A stretch of 64,000 nucleotides of DNA, taken from JBFWWP01 sp050246115 (lineage in GTDB: Bacteria; Planctomycetota; UBA8108; UBA1146; JAJFFE01). The stretch spans positions 369,655 through 433,654 of the forward strand of contig JBFWWP010000001.1 in NCBI GenBank assembly GCA_050246115.1, written 5' to 3'. Positions 53,815-63,500 of this stretch are shown here, in pieces. Both the position numbers and the translations under genes were made by a program. Below the pieces are notes generated by a model. That model worked only from the letters and a program-made list of their open reading frames with translations, had not been told where the DNA came from and searched no databases. Numbering within the stretch: position 1 is the first letter of the stretch; the number at the start of each line of letters is the position of its first letter.

Positions 53815-56800
53815 TTGAGAGAGTACTTCTTCGAAGCAGGACCCGAAGTGAACTGGGCGGGCCTCGACCCGACGCGGGTGCAGAAAGTGGTCATCGGGAC
53901 TCTCGAGAAGTCCAAGACGGTATCTCTCGACGCCCGACGGTTGTGGGAGAGTCTGGCAGGTTGCTCGGCGCTGCGAAGCCTCTATCTGTGGAACTGCAGG
54001 GGCGTCACCGAAGTTCCCGACCTGCCGGCCCTGCGGAGCCTGCGCGTTCTGGATCTCCGAGGTTGTGAAGACCTCGTCTCGATTCACCTTTCGGGTGCGC
54101 AGGAACTGGAGACCTTGGACCTCTCTCGGTGTCCCGCCATCCGCGGCCTCCCGGACGTGGGTCGCGAGAGCCTACGGTGGTTGTACCTCGAAGGCTGCGT
54201 CGAACTCGACGAGGAGTCCCTTCAACGCTGGATCGACGACCGCATCGCTCTCGAAGAGCTGTCGCTCGCCGATTGCACCCAGCTCACGCTGTTGCAGTTG
54301 CCTCTGGATCACCGAGATCCGAGTTCGAAGGGACGACTCCGGAAGCTCGTGCTTCGCGGGTGTCGTGCCCTGAGGGAGCTGAGGCCCAAGGATCTCGGGA
54401 GGTTCCCTCACCTGGGGCACCTGGACGTGAACGACTGCGTCGAGTTGGAGCGGCTTCCCCGACTTCCCGTGCTCACCGAGCCGGACGACGATGGACGGAC
54501 TGGGATCCAGTACTTGGTATGCCACGACAGCCCCAAACTTCGCGAGTTCTGCGGTCTCGACATCCGTGAACCCCACCGGAGCCAGGCCGCCGACGAGAAC
54601 GTCGCCGAGTCGTTCCGTGCGATGCAGCTCCTTGCGGAACCAAAGGGGAAGATCCGGCAGGCAAAGCTACTGCTCTTGGGCAGTGGTCGATGTGGAAAGA
54701 CCACGACCGCCATGGGGCTGCAGTGGGGGGCCATGGTCTTGAGCGGCAAGAACCCCGAAGCGGACGCGGAACTCAGCAGGACGCGGAATCCGAATCACGC
54801 CTTCTCGCGTGGCGAGCCGATTCCGCTCCACCGCCGATCGACCCACGGTGTGCAGTTCTGGGATTGGGAGGTTCCGAGCGCCCTCGACTCCGGGGCTGAC
54901 GGACTCCATGCGCACATCTGGGACTTCGGTGGGCAGGAGATCTACCACAGCACGCACCGGGTCTTCGCCTCCCAGGGTTCGGTTTTCCTGATCGTCACGA
55001 CCCATCGCACAGTCCACGAGGCTCGCGTCGAGAAGGAGTTGAACGAACGCGGTTGCCTGGAAGGCTCTCCCGAACGCCAGCGCCACCTTCTCCACAACGA
55101 GTATCGCGAGCTACCCTACTGGCTGGACTACGTTCGCAACGCCCTCCAACTGCGCGACGAGAATGAGCTCGCGGGTCGAGTGGCGATCCTCTACGCCGGC
55201 CCTGCCGGACCCGATGACCCAAAGTCATATCTGCGGAGCCAGGCCGGCGAACAGTACGGCCGTCTCCTGTCTGAGGGGCGCGTTCCGGTGTTTCGCGTGG
55301 GGTTCCTCGACGCGGATCACGAGGATGGCAAGAACGGCTACGTCAGGAGTCGTCACTTCGACTTCGAGCGACTCCTGCATTGGGTCGTGGAACGTCTCGT
55401 GGCCGCGACGGATCAGTTGGGACGAGTCGTTCCAGGCTACTTCGCGACTGCGAGCCAGTGGGCGCGTGAGCGGTCCCCAGCGGGGATCGGGACTGAGCGT
55501 GGACCTGGAGCCACCCTCGTGGGGTTCGCGGAGTGGCAGCAGCAGGTTGCGGTTCCACCCGCATTGGACTCGACGATGCAATCGCTGACTCGGGAAGAAC
55601 CTCAGACGCGAGCCGTTCTGCGCTACCTGCATCACTGTGGCAGGGTCTTCTGGTTGCAGGATGCCTCACGAACCGGCGATGTCATCATCGACCAACGCTG
55701 GGGCGTCAAAGCGGTCTACGAGTTTCTCCGGCCGGAGAGTCGCGTGCAGGACTTGGCGAGCGACGGCCTCCTCAAGTGGAGTGAGTTTCGCAAGACCGAC
55801 TTTTTCCTAAACGACCTCCAAACGGACGCCCTGCTTGGGAGGCAACTAGAGCGCGTGGATCATTTCCGGCGATTGCTCGATCAGTGCGCCGTGGCCATAC
55901 CGCTTGGCAACGGTGAAGACCTCTTGCTCCTTCAGCGTGATGTGCTCGAACCGCTGAGCAAGGATCTCACGTCTCGTCTGGAGTCCGACTGGTGGCAAGC
56001 CCAAGTCACGGAGGCGCAGGCGCATCGCAATCACTCTTTCGTGGTGAGCGGGACCGACGGCACGCTGCTTGGGCGATCCGACTACGGGCAAGTTCTGGCG
56101 GTCCTCGCCCGCGCGCACGCGCGCGACCAGCTGGCCGAGTTCTTGTTGCCGGACGAGTGGCGAAAGGAGATGGAGAAGCCCGGCCGGGATCACGCCCATT
56201 GGGGGCGCGAGCGAGCCAAGAGCACCTGCCGGGTGTGGCAGGATGGGTGCCAGTTCTGGCTCGAGGTGGATCCGGAGCTCGGGTTTGGTGACGTGGTGCT
56301 TCGGATCGAGTGGCGCGCCGTGCGGCAGGAGCTTGGCGAAGAGCCAGGTGCCTTCGCCGGGCGTTTGTACGTCCAGCTCCTGAGTACAGACCCGGAAGCG
56401 ACCGGGGAACGTCTGATGTCCACTCTCTTCGACGCCGGCGGACCGCTCGCGATCTTCAAGGACCGGGTCTCCATCGACGACCGAACACCGTCCGATCTCT
56501 CGGCAGCCGTGATGGCGTGTCCTCGAGGGCCGATGCTGCCGTGGACGGACCCCTCGCGGCCGCCCGACAACCGAGACCGACACCAGGTAGGCATCTCCTT
56601 CCGGAGCCCGGATCTCGCGGTTGCCGAGCAGATCTTCCGCTTCCTGGAGCTGAATGAGGTCGACACGTACTACTACGCCGAGGATCGGCGACTCAACCGC
56701 CGCCAGGACGGATCGCCGGCGCCGATCCGCGAGATCTACGGGTACCTGAATAAGGCTCGCGTGCTCTTGATCATCGCGTCGGCGGACTACTTCGCGCCCC

Positions 56801-57216
56801 CCGCGGCGGGGAACACCTATTGTCCGGTGGAGCTGGCGCAGGCGGTCACGGATCGCAGGACACCGAGCGTGGTGGTGGTGCACAGAAGGTCGGAAGGGTA
56901 CTGCTTCCAGCAGACCGCGGACGACAGGGCGTTGAAACCTGCTGTGACGTGGTCACCGAGCCAGGTCGTGCGCGTGATCGAAGATGCCTACAAGATCCTG
57001 GACGCGAAGGACTCCCGCACACGAGGGGACTTCGAGAACCTAGAGTGGCAGTCCCTCAAGAATTCCGCCAGTCTCGACAAGGCCCAAGACTTCTTTCGTT
57101 CGTCCGCGGTCGATCTCGGCGACAAGTGTCACATTCAGGTGGAGGTGGAACATCTGGGCGAGAGCGACCTGGACAAGATCCTCGAAACCGTGAAGAGACT
57201 GCTCGGGGCAAGTTGA
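53815..57216 (+). CDS. LRR-Roc-COR-TIR protein (Roco GTPase with TIR effector)
   Basis: 1133 residues. An N-terminal leucine-rich repeat block (about 40-260; units such as LRSLYLWNC, LRVLDLRGC, LETLDLSRC) precedes a Roc GTPase. G1 is GSGRCGKT (289-296) and G3 is DFGGQ (370-374); a standard NKxD G4 motif is not seen. A COR-like region follows. A TIR domain begins near residue 923 (HQVGISFRSPD) with a Cys-Pro-Val-Glu (YCPVELAQA) motif at the catalytic position. This is a classic STAND-like signalling architecture ending in an NADase-type effector. TTG start with GAGGAG about eight bases upstream. It lies in one block with the ClpX-like and FGE genes. Confidence 0.9.
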   Translation: MREYFFEAGPEVNWAGLDPTRVQKVVIGTLEKSKTVSLDARRLWESLAGCSALRSLYLWNCRGVTEVPDLPALRSLRVLDLRGCEDLVSIHLSGAQELETLDLSRCPAIRGLPDVGRESLRWLYLEGCVELDEESLQRWIDDRIALEELSLADCTQLTLLQLPLDHRDPSSKGRLRKLVLRGCRALRELRPKDLGRFPHLGHLDVNDCVELERLPRLPVLTEPDDDGRTGIQYLVCHDSPKLREFCGLDIREPHRSQAADENVAESFRAMQLLAEPKGKIRQAKLLLLGSGRCGKTTTAMGLQWGAMVLSGKNPEADAELSRTRNPNHAFSRGEPIPLHRRSTHGVQFWDWEVPSALDSGADGLHAHIWDFGGQEIYHSTHRVFASQGSVFLIVTTHRTVHEARVEKELNERGCLEGSPERQRHLLHNEYRELPYWLDYVRNALQLRDENELAGRVAILYAGPAGPDDPKSYLRSQAGEQYGRLLSEGRVPVFRVGFLDADHEDGKNGYVRSRHFDFERLLHWVVERLVAATDQLGRVVPGYFATASQWARERSPAGIGTERGPGATLVGFAEWQQQVAVPPALDSTMQSLTREEPQTRAVLRYLHHCGRVFWLQDASRTGDVIIDQRWGVKAVYEFLRPESRVQDLASDGLLKWSEFRKTDFFLNDLQTDALLGRQLERVDHFRRLLDQCAVAIPLGNGEDLLLLQRDVLEPLSKDLTSRLESDWWQAQVTEAQAHRNHSFVVSGTDGTLLGRSDYGQVLAVLARAHARDQLAEFLLPDEWRKEMEKPGRDHAHWGRERAKSTCRVWQDGCQFWLEVDPELGFGDVVLRIEWRAVRQELGEEPGAFAGRLYVQLLSTDPEATGERLMSTLFDAGGPLAIFKDRVSIDDRTPSDLSAAVMACPRGPMLPWTDPSRPPDNRDRHQVGISFRSPDLAVAEQIFRFLELNEVDTYYYAEDRRLNRRQDGSPAPIREIYGYLNKARVLLIIASADYFAPPAAGNTYCPVELAQAVTDRRTPSVVVVHRRSEGYCFQQTADDRALKPAVTWSPSQVVRVIEDAYKILDAKDSRTRGDFENLEWQSLKNSASLDKAQDFFRSSAVDLGDKCHIQVEVEHLGESDLDKILETVKRLLGAS

Positions 57217-57238
57217 CGCAGGACGGGAGCGGCTCCCT

Positions 57239-58732
57239 ATGACCACTCGAATGCTCCCGACCCCCACCGCGATGATCGCCCATTTGGACCGCTTCGTGCG
57301 CGGGCAAGCCCGCGCGAAGCAGGACATCGCGGTCGCGGTGTACAACCACTACCTCTCGCAAGCCTACAGCGATCGCGAGGGGGTGGACCTCGGGCGTCAC
57401 CACATCTTGCTGTTGGGGCCGACCGGGGTGGGGAAGACGCACATCGTTCGGACGCTGGCGGAGTTCCTCGGGGTGCCCGTGGGCTTCTCGAGCGCCGCGG
57501 GTCTGGTGGAGGCGGGGTACAAGGGGACGTCGGTCGAGTCCGTGGTCGATGCGGTGCTCGATCGGGCGGGCGGCGACCCGAGGAGGGCGGAGCGGGGGAT
57601 CGTCTTCCTGGATGAGATCGACAAGATCCGACGCGGGGAGACCGGGGGCACGCGCGATGTCAGCGGCGAGGGCGTGCAGAACGCGCTGTTGACTCTGCTC
57701 GACGGGCGGTTGTCCACCGGGGTCGATGGCCACGCGGGGGCACCGATCGACACCGGGCGGCTGCTCTTCGTGTGCACCGGGGCGTTCGTGGGGCTCGATG
57801 AGATCGTGCGGCGGCGGACCGCCGTGCGCGCGCCGGCGATGGGTTTCGTGCGGCGCGGAAACGAGAACGTCCATCTGATCGCGGGCCGACCGATCTACGA
57901 GGCACTTTGCCAGGTGGAGACGCGGGACCTCGTCGAGTTCGGCATGATCCCCGAGCTGGTCGGGCGCTTCGCGACGGTCACGGTGCTCCACGAGCTGTCC
58001 GCGAGCGACCTGCGGGCGATCGCGAGCGAAGGGACCGAGAACTCGGCTCTCGAACGCCAGAAGATGCTGGCGCGGCTCCATGGGATCGAGTTGGAGATCG
58101 ATGGGGACGCGCTCGACTTCATCGTGGCGGAAGCGGCGGCGCTCGGGACGGGCGCGCGGGGTCTGCACCGACAGATCGGTCGGGCGGTGGATGCCGTGGA
58201 CCACCGCTGGCACGAGCTTGCGGCCGAGGGGGTGACTCGCGTGGTGATTCGCCGAGCCTGCCTCGAGACCGGAGCCGAGCCGGAGCTGGTGAGAGGGTCT
58301 CCGAAGGGAGCGAGGCTCGACGAAGCGCTTCGACGGGAGGCCCTCGCGATCATCCCGCCGGCCCCGAGGGTCGGGCGACCTCGCGCCGAGCCCCGCGACG
58401 CCGACGCGCGCGGGATCACGGACACTTCGGCATGGAGCGACGAGGAGCTTCGGCGAGCGACCGAGGAGCTCAAGCGCGACGCGCTCGGCTGGGACGAGAC
58501 GACCGGAAGCGCCCGGAAGTGGTGGGAGGCCTTCGAGAACGAGAACGCGGAGCGCTTGCCGCTGGTGTACCGCGTGGCGGAGGAGCTGCGGAGTCGCAAG
58601 GCGACCATCACGGAGTTCTTTCTGGCCTACGTCTATTCCAACACCGACAACGTCCAGGCCAACCTCCACTACCTGGACTACCGAAGGCTGAAGTTGGAAC
58701 AGGACGAGAAGAAGCGTCCCGACAAGACCTGA
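57239..58732 (+). CDS. ClpX-like AAA+ ATPase without the zinc finger
   Basis: 497 residues. P-loop GPTGVGKT (60-67), Walker B FLDEID (123-128), and sensor-2-type GARGLHRQIG. The sequence is most like ClpX (RFVRGQARAKQDIAVAVYNHY, VSGEGVQNALLTLLDG), but the N-terminal zinc domain is absent. The position of the ClpP-contacting IGF loop reads MGF (201-203). A C-terminal extension of about 120 residues is not typical of ClpX. It is 22 bp downstream of the Roco gene and followed by a DGR target, so it may serve as an unfoldase or remodeller for the signalling proteins. That role is inference. Confidence 0.88.
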   Translation: MTTRMLPTPTAMIAHLDRFVRGQARAKQDIAVAVYNHYLSQAYSDREGVDLGRHHILLLGPTGVGKTHIVRTLAEFLGVPVGFSSAAGLVEAGYKGTSVESVVDAVLDRAGGDPRRAERGIVFLDEIDKIRRGETGGTRDVSGEGVQNALLTLLDGRLSTGVDGHAGAPIDTGRLLFVCTGAFVGLDEIVRRRTAVRAPAMGFVRRGNENVHLIAGRPIYEALCQVETRDLVEFGMIPELVGRFATVTVLHELSASDLRAIASEGTENSALERQKMLARLHGIELEIDGDALDFIVAEAAALGTGARGLHRQIGRAVDAVDHRWHELAAEGVTRVVIRRACLETGAEPELVRGSPKGARLDEALRREALAIIPPAPRVGRPRAEPRDADARGITDTSAWSDEELRRATEELKRDALGWDETTGSARKWWEAFENENAERLPLVYRVAEELRSRKATITEFFLAYVYSNTDNVQANLHYLDYRRLKLEQDEKKRPDKT

Positions 58733-58806
58733 GGGATGACGCTTCGCGGCGCCGAGACGGGTTCGAGCCGATCGGGGAGCGCATGACGAACGAAGGCCGA
58801 GCGACG

Positions 58807-59688
58807 ATGACCGAGAGCGAAGGCTGGCAGCGCGCGCACGGCGAGGCGGACCTGGCGGTATGGCTGCCGGGGGACGTCCCGCTCTTCTTTCAGAGGATTC
58901 AGGCCACGGACGCGCGCGGGTTCCGGATGGGGGCTCGTGGTTTCGACGGTCGCGAAGAACCGGTGCATCGGGTGGTGATCGCCGAGGAGTTCTACCTGGG
59001 GACCTTCCCGGTGACGCAGGCGCAGTACCGTGCGGTCGCGGAGGCCGCCGACCTGGACGCGAGTCCGAGTCGCTTCGAGGGCGATCTGAGGCCGGTGGAG
59101 CAGGTGAGCTGGCACGACGCGCGCCGGTGGTGCGAGGTTCTGGAATCGCTGTGGCCGAGTCTACGCCAGGGGAAGGGAGACGCACCCCGAGTGCGGGTGA
59201 AGAAGCTCGGTCTGCCGTCGGAAGCCCAGTGGGAGTACGCGTGCCGCGCGGCGACGGAGACGGACTACTCGTCGGGGGACGGGGAGGCGGCCCTGGCGGA
59301 GGTCGGTAGGTACTCGGGCAACTCGGGAGAAGAGACGCAACCGGTGGGGACCCGGCTGCCGAGCGCTTGGGGCCTCTACGACATGCACGGGAACGTGGAC
59401 GAGTGGTGCGAAGACGTGTACGACGCGAACGCGTACCGCAAACGCCCGGATGGATGGGTAGCGACCGCGTGGACCGCGGCGGACGCGGGGGTGGACGCGG
59501 AGTACGGGGACGAGGAGCAGCGTCGGAACAAGGACCCGATTCGCGTGATCCGGGGCGGCTCCTGGTTCTTCGTGCCCAGGAGGTGCCGCTCGGCCGATCG
59601 CAACAGGTGGAGGCCCGACAACCGGGACGTCGACCTGGGCTTCCGCGTCTGTTTGGTTCCCGGTCCGGCGGAGCCAGAGGAGGGTTAG
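58807..59688 (+). CDS. FGE-sulfatase domain protein, DGR-2 target C
   Basis: About 293 residues, aligned along its length with target A (ESEGWQRA, LAVWLPGDVPLFFQ, FRMGARGF, FPVTQAQYRAV, EAQWEYACRAATETDY, DMHGNVDEWCEDVYD). The last 44 codons before the tail are the variable repeat (243-286). It is the target closest to the current template. ATG 58807 is chosen because target A starts at the same place; ATG 58783 is in frame eight codons upstream. Confidence 0.92.
   Translation: MTESEGWQRAHGEADLAVWLPGDVPLFFQRIQATDARGFRMGARGFDGREEPVHRVVIAEEFYLGTFPVTQAQYRAVAEAADLDASPSRFEGDLRPVEQVSWHDARRWCEVLESLWPSLRQGKGDAPRVRVKKLGLPSEAQWEYACRAATETDYSSGDGEAALAEVGRYSGNSGEETQPVGTRLPSAWGLYDMHGNVDEWCEDVYDANAYRKRPDGWVATAWTAADAGVDAEYGDEEQRRNKDPIRVIRGGSWFFVPRRCRSADRNRWRPDNRDVDLGFRVCLVPGPAEPEEG
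59533..59663 (+). repeat. DGR-2 variable repeat C
   Basis: 131 bp, gap-free against the template (offset 7002). I count 11 substitutions at template adenines and one non-adenine change (T to G) in the interior. This is the variable repeat most consistent with recent diversification by the template in this window. Confidence 0.92.
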
Positions 59689-59760
59689 AGGCGGAGCCGC
59701 CGCCGGGAGCCGGAGGCCGAGGGACGAGGCCGGGAGGCGGACGCGGCGTGCGGAGCCGGG
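59689..59760 (+). repeat. 72-bp VR-flanking tail, copy C
   Basis: Directly after the target C stop, identical by eye to copy B. It sits just before the start of the TIR remnant. Confidence 0.93.
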
Positions 59761-59778
59761 CGCAAAGCGGAGGCGACG

Positions 59779-60099
59779 ATGACCCAGGTGTTCATCAGCT
59801 ATCGTCGGTCCGAGAACCCGCACGTGGCGCATCGGCTCTTCGCCGAGCTCCAGAAGGTCGTGCGGGAGGAGGATCTCTTCTTCGACCGCAGCGAAGCCGC
59901 GCTGGGGCCCGGGGCGCTGTGGCCGCGGCGAACCGGGGGCGCCCTTCACCCTCCACGATGTGAGCCCGAGCCGGGCTTCGCACCGAGTATCGGTTCTCCC
60001 CCTTCGTCGTTCGGCTCACGGCTGCCGGTGCCAATGCACTCGCTCACGGGGGAAGGAAGTACCGCCGCTCGCGCGTTCCCCGTGACGATCGCCGAGTGA
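59779..60099 (+). pseudogene. truncated TIR-domain gene
   Basis: The first 48 codons (MTQVFISYRRSENPHVAHRL and on through DLFFDRSEAALGPG) are a good TIR N-terminus with a GGAGG ribosome site upstream. After that the frame continues to codon 106 as Pro/Arg/Ser-rich sequence without TIR features, and no other frame restores them. It is probably the remnant of a larger TIR gene broken by deletion or recombination beyond the shared 72-bp tail. Confidence 0.65.
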
Positions 60100-60571
60100 A
60101 GGGGACTCCGGGTCAGGGTTCTCACCCGAGAATCCGTGCGCAGTGCTCGACGCCTTGCCGAGCGACGTCATTGCGAGGAGCGCGGTGGATGGGTAGCGCG
60201 GGACGCCGACCGCAGGTCAGAGGAGCAGTCAGAGGAGCAAGAGGACCGAGCGCGCGCCGAAGCAGCATGGGCCCCCGGGAGCAGGAGGCGGCGTCACCCG
60301 TGCCCTCGTCGCTGCGAGGAGTCGCACCGGGAACCCTACCCGGCGGTCTTCGGTTCGTAGGGGGTCTCCTGCGTCTCTCGGGGAAGGGGCCTTCGCTGCT
60401 CCTCGTTGTGTCGATCCCTCGAATGGGACATGCTAGTGGCCGCCTCGATGCCGCGCATCGACGGCGTGTCGCACAGGAGCGGGACGAGCACTGGTCCGAC
60501 GGGCCAAACCACTCTGGTGCGAGTGTTCCCCGGGTCGACTCCATACCCGGCGTCATGCGAGGAGCCGCGCC
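60100..60571. other. gap before the TIR-CHAT gene, nothing recognised
   Basis: About 470 bp with no convincing frame. A GAGGAG ribosome site for the next gene lies at its right end. A promoter is expected but I could not pick one. Confidence 0.45.
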
Positions 60572-63500
60572 GTGAGCGAGCCCAGCCCAGGCCAGGTTCG
60601 GGTGTTCTGCTGTCACCGTTCGACCGACAAGGCGGCAGTGAAGGCGGTCGTCGATACTCTGCGGCAACGTGGAATCGACGCTTGGTTCGACATCTACGAG
60701 ATCGACCCGGGCTCGGACTTCGTCGCGGAGATCGAACACGGACTCGAACGGAGCGAAATCGGGCTCGTCTTTCTGTCCGCGACCGCGGGCGAGAGCGTTT
60801 GGGTTCGGCGCGAGCTGTCCTACTTCACTTGGGCGAGCGTTCACGAGGGAAAGACCGTCGTTCCGGTGGTGATCGGCGCCGACGCGTGGATTCCTCCCCT
60901 GATGCGACCGCTGGACCGTGTGCCGATCGAGGACGTCGAGCGGCTCATCGACGCGATCCACGGACGCCCGAAGTCCCCGCGAGTCGGACACCGGGTCGAC
61001 GGTCAGCGTGTCCATCGATTCGAACTGACCGTCGACCGCGACGGAGACGAGCTGACACTGTCGCCGCAGCTGGACGGACACGGCGCGCTGGGTGTCCGCC
61101 GAGCCACCGTTCGCCCGAGCGTGCAGCGGGCCGTCGAGGCGTTCGCGCGCGGCGAGTTCCTTCGGGGGACGCACCGCGGACCGGACGAGACCGCGCTGAG
61201 TCGGGCGGAACGGAGCCTGACAGAGCTGGGGCACGAGTTGTGGGGGCTCCTGCTGCCGACGGACGTGGGTGAGGCATTGCTGGCGCTGCTGGAGGGAGTC
61301 GGGGGCCAGATAGGGTCCCAGGTCGAGCTTCGCCTGCGCTCCGACGACCCGTGGGTTCTGGGACTGCCGGTCGACGCCCTGCGAGAACCGAACGGATCGC
61401 TCCTGGCTCTTCGTCCCACTCTCTCGACGCTGCGCGGACCGAAGAACGGGGCTGCGTCGGTGCCGGCTCTCGCCGGACCTCTGAAGGTCTTGGTCGCGGT
61501 GGCCGCACCGGACGAGACGAAGACCCAGAGCGCTGTCCTCGACCTCGAGCGCGAGCTCCAGAACATTCTCGATGCCGTGGAATCGGAGGCGCTTCTCGAG
61601 AACACCGAGGTGCAGATCCTCGAAGTCGGCCACCCCGTTCCGATCGTCAACGCCCTGAAACGCGATCAGTACCAGGTGCTCCACGTATCGTGTCATGGCG
61701 GCCCGGGAACCCTCGAACTCGAGACGGAGGAGGGCGCGCCGCACGTGGTCTCGGCGAGCGAGCTCGTCGATGCACTGCGTACGGCCCAGCGTCCGCTCCC
61801 TTTGGTGTTCCTCTCGGCGTGTCATGGAGCCCGCGAGGCGGGTGACGTTGCGAGCGTCACCGCGGCCCTCCTCGCCGGCGGCGTTCGCGCGGTCGTGACA
61901 ACCCTGGGCCCGATCAGCGATGCCTACGCGACGGAGCTGGCTCGCCACTTCTACGAGGCCTTGGCGGTGGCGGAACGTCCCCTCGCGAGCCGCGCGTTGG
62001 CCGATGCACGCCGCCGCATCGAGAGAGCGCGCAGCGAGCGGCGGCAGCGCGCCTGTGCGCCCGAAGAGTGTCAGCCTGAGTTTGGGACCGTTGCGTTGTT
62101 CGTGGCCGGTGAGGAGTCGGGGCTCATCGACCGTGGCCTGGCCAAGGAGCCCATCCGTGAGCGATCGCGCCCGGCCGCGACGGGTCCCGTGCCGCTCCTG
62201 GGGCTCGGCGATCTCGTCGGCCGGCGCAATGAACTTCGCGACGTGCTCCGCATTCTGCGCGGGTCGGGCCACGCCGGGCTCGTTCTCCTGGGGATCGGCG
62301 GCGTCGGGAAGAGCTCGGTTGCGGGCCGCGCGATGGCGCAACTCGGAGAGCAGGGTTGGGCAGTCGCGGCGGTCCAAGGGCGTTTCGACATCGCCGCCGC
62401 TGCGCGGGAAGCTGTGGCTTCGCTCACGACCGCGGGTCGCAGCGATGCCGCGGCAGTCCTCCGAGCGGTGCAAGATGACGAGCTGGCGAGTCTCGCCGCG
62501 TTGCGTCAGATCCTGGGCCGGGAGCGCTTGCTGCTCGTCTTCGATGATTTCGAGCAGAACCTGCCGAGAGGCGGAGGGGGTTGGATCGACGGGTCGACGC
62601 CCGAGCTCTTCGGGGCATTGCTCCTCGGTTGTCAGCGGGGCCGCATCTTGGTCACCTCCCGCCATCCGCTTCCCGGGATGGCCCCACGATTGGCCGAGGT
62701 TCATCTCGGGCCTCTGAGCACAGCCCAAGCTCGGAAGCTCGTTCGGCGTCTACCCGCCCTTCATGCGCGCTCGCCGCAGGACGTGATCGATGTCCTGCGC
62801 ACCATCGGCGGGCATCCTCGGGTGCTCGAGTTCTTGGATGGCCTCCTGCGCGGCGGCCAGGCGCGGCTCGCTCGGGTCACGGAGAAGCTCCAACGGTTGG
62901 CGAACGCCCAGCACTTGGACCTGACGGCCCCGCGTCCGAATTTGTCCGAAGCCGCAGCCAGTGCCGTTGCCCTCGGCGCGCGTGACGTGTTCCTGGAAGA
63001 GCTCCTCGGTCTCGCCCAGGCGGAAGGGCATCACGAAGTCCTCTTGCACGCCGCAGTCTCGAACCTCCCGATCGAGCTTGCCGGGCTGTCGCGCTTGCTC
63101 GACGAAGCGGGCCTCGCGCCTTTGGACCTTGCGGCATCCGTCCGGCGTTTGGTGGAGCTGTCTCTGCTCGTCGCGATAGGCCCCGGTGCCACTTGGGTCC
63201 ACCGCTGGACGGCCGAAGGCTTCTGCCAGTCGGTTCCCGGGGAAGCCCAAAGGGCCCGTGCGAACCGCGTCGGACGCTACCGCGGGTGGCGAGTGGCGAA
63301 CGAGACGCACGCTCTCGAGGACGCCCAGGAGGCGGTGCGCAACTTCCTCACGGGTGAGGACTACGATGCTGCGAGTGCTACTGCCACGGCGTGCCTGGAC
63401 GCCATGGAGCGTTTCCGCCGAACCGGTGCCATCGCGGCCTTCGCAAGCGAAGTATGCGACTTGCTCCCGACCGATCACCCTGGTCATCCCGCCCTCGCCG

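Noticed and set aside
60122..62728. Long open frame (868 codons) on the minus strand
   Set aside because: It is antisense to the TIR-CHAT gene, which has clear motifs (HVSCHG, LSACHG, GIGGVGKS). The antisense product is Arg/Pro/Gln-rich with no domain.
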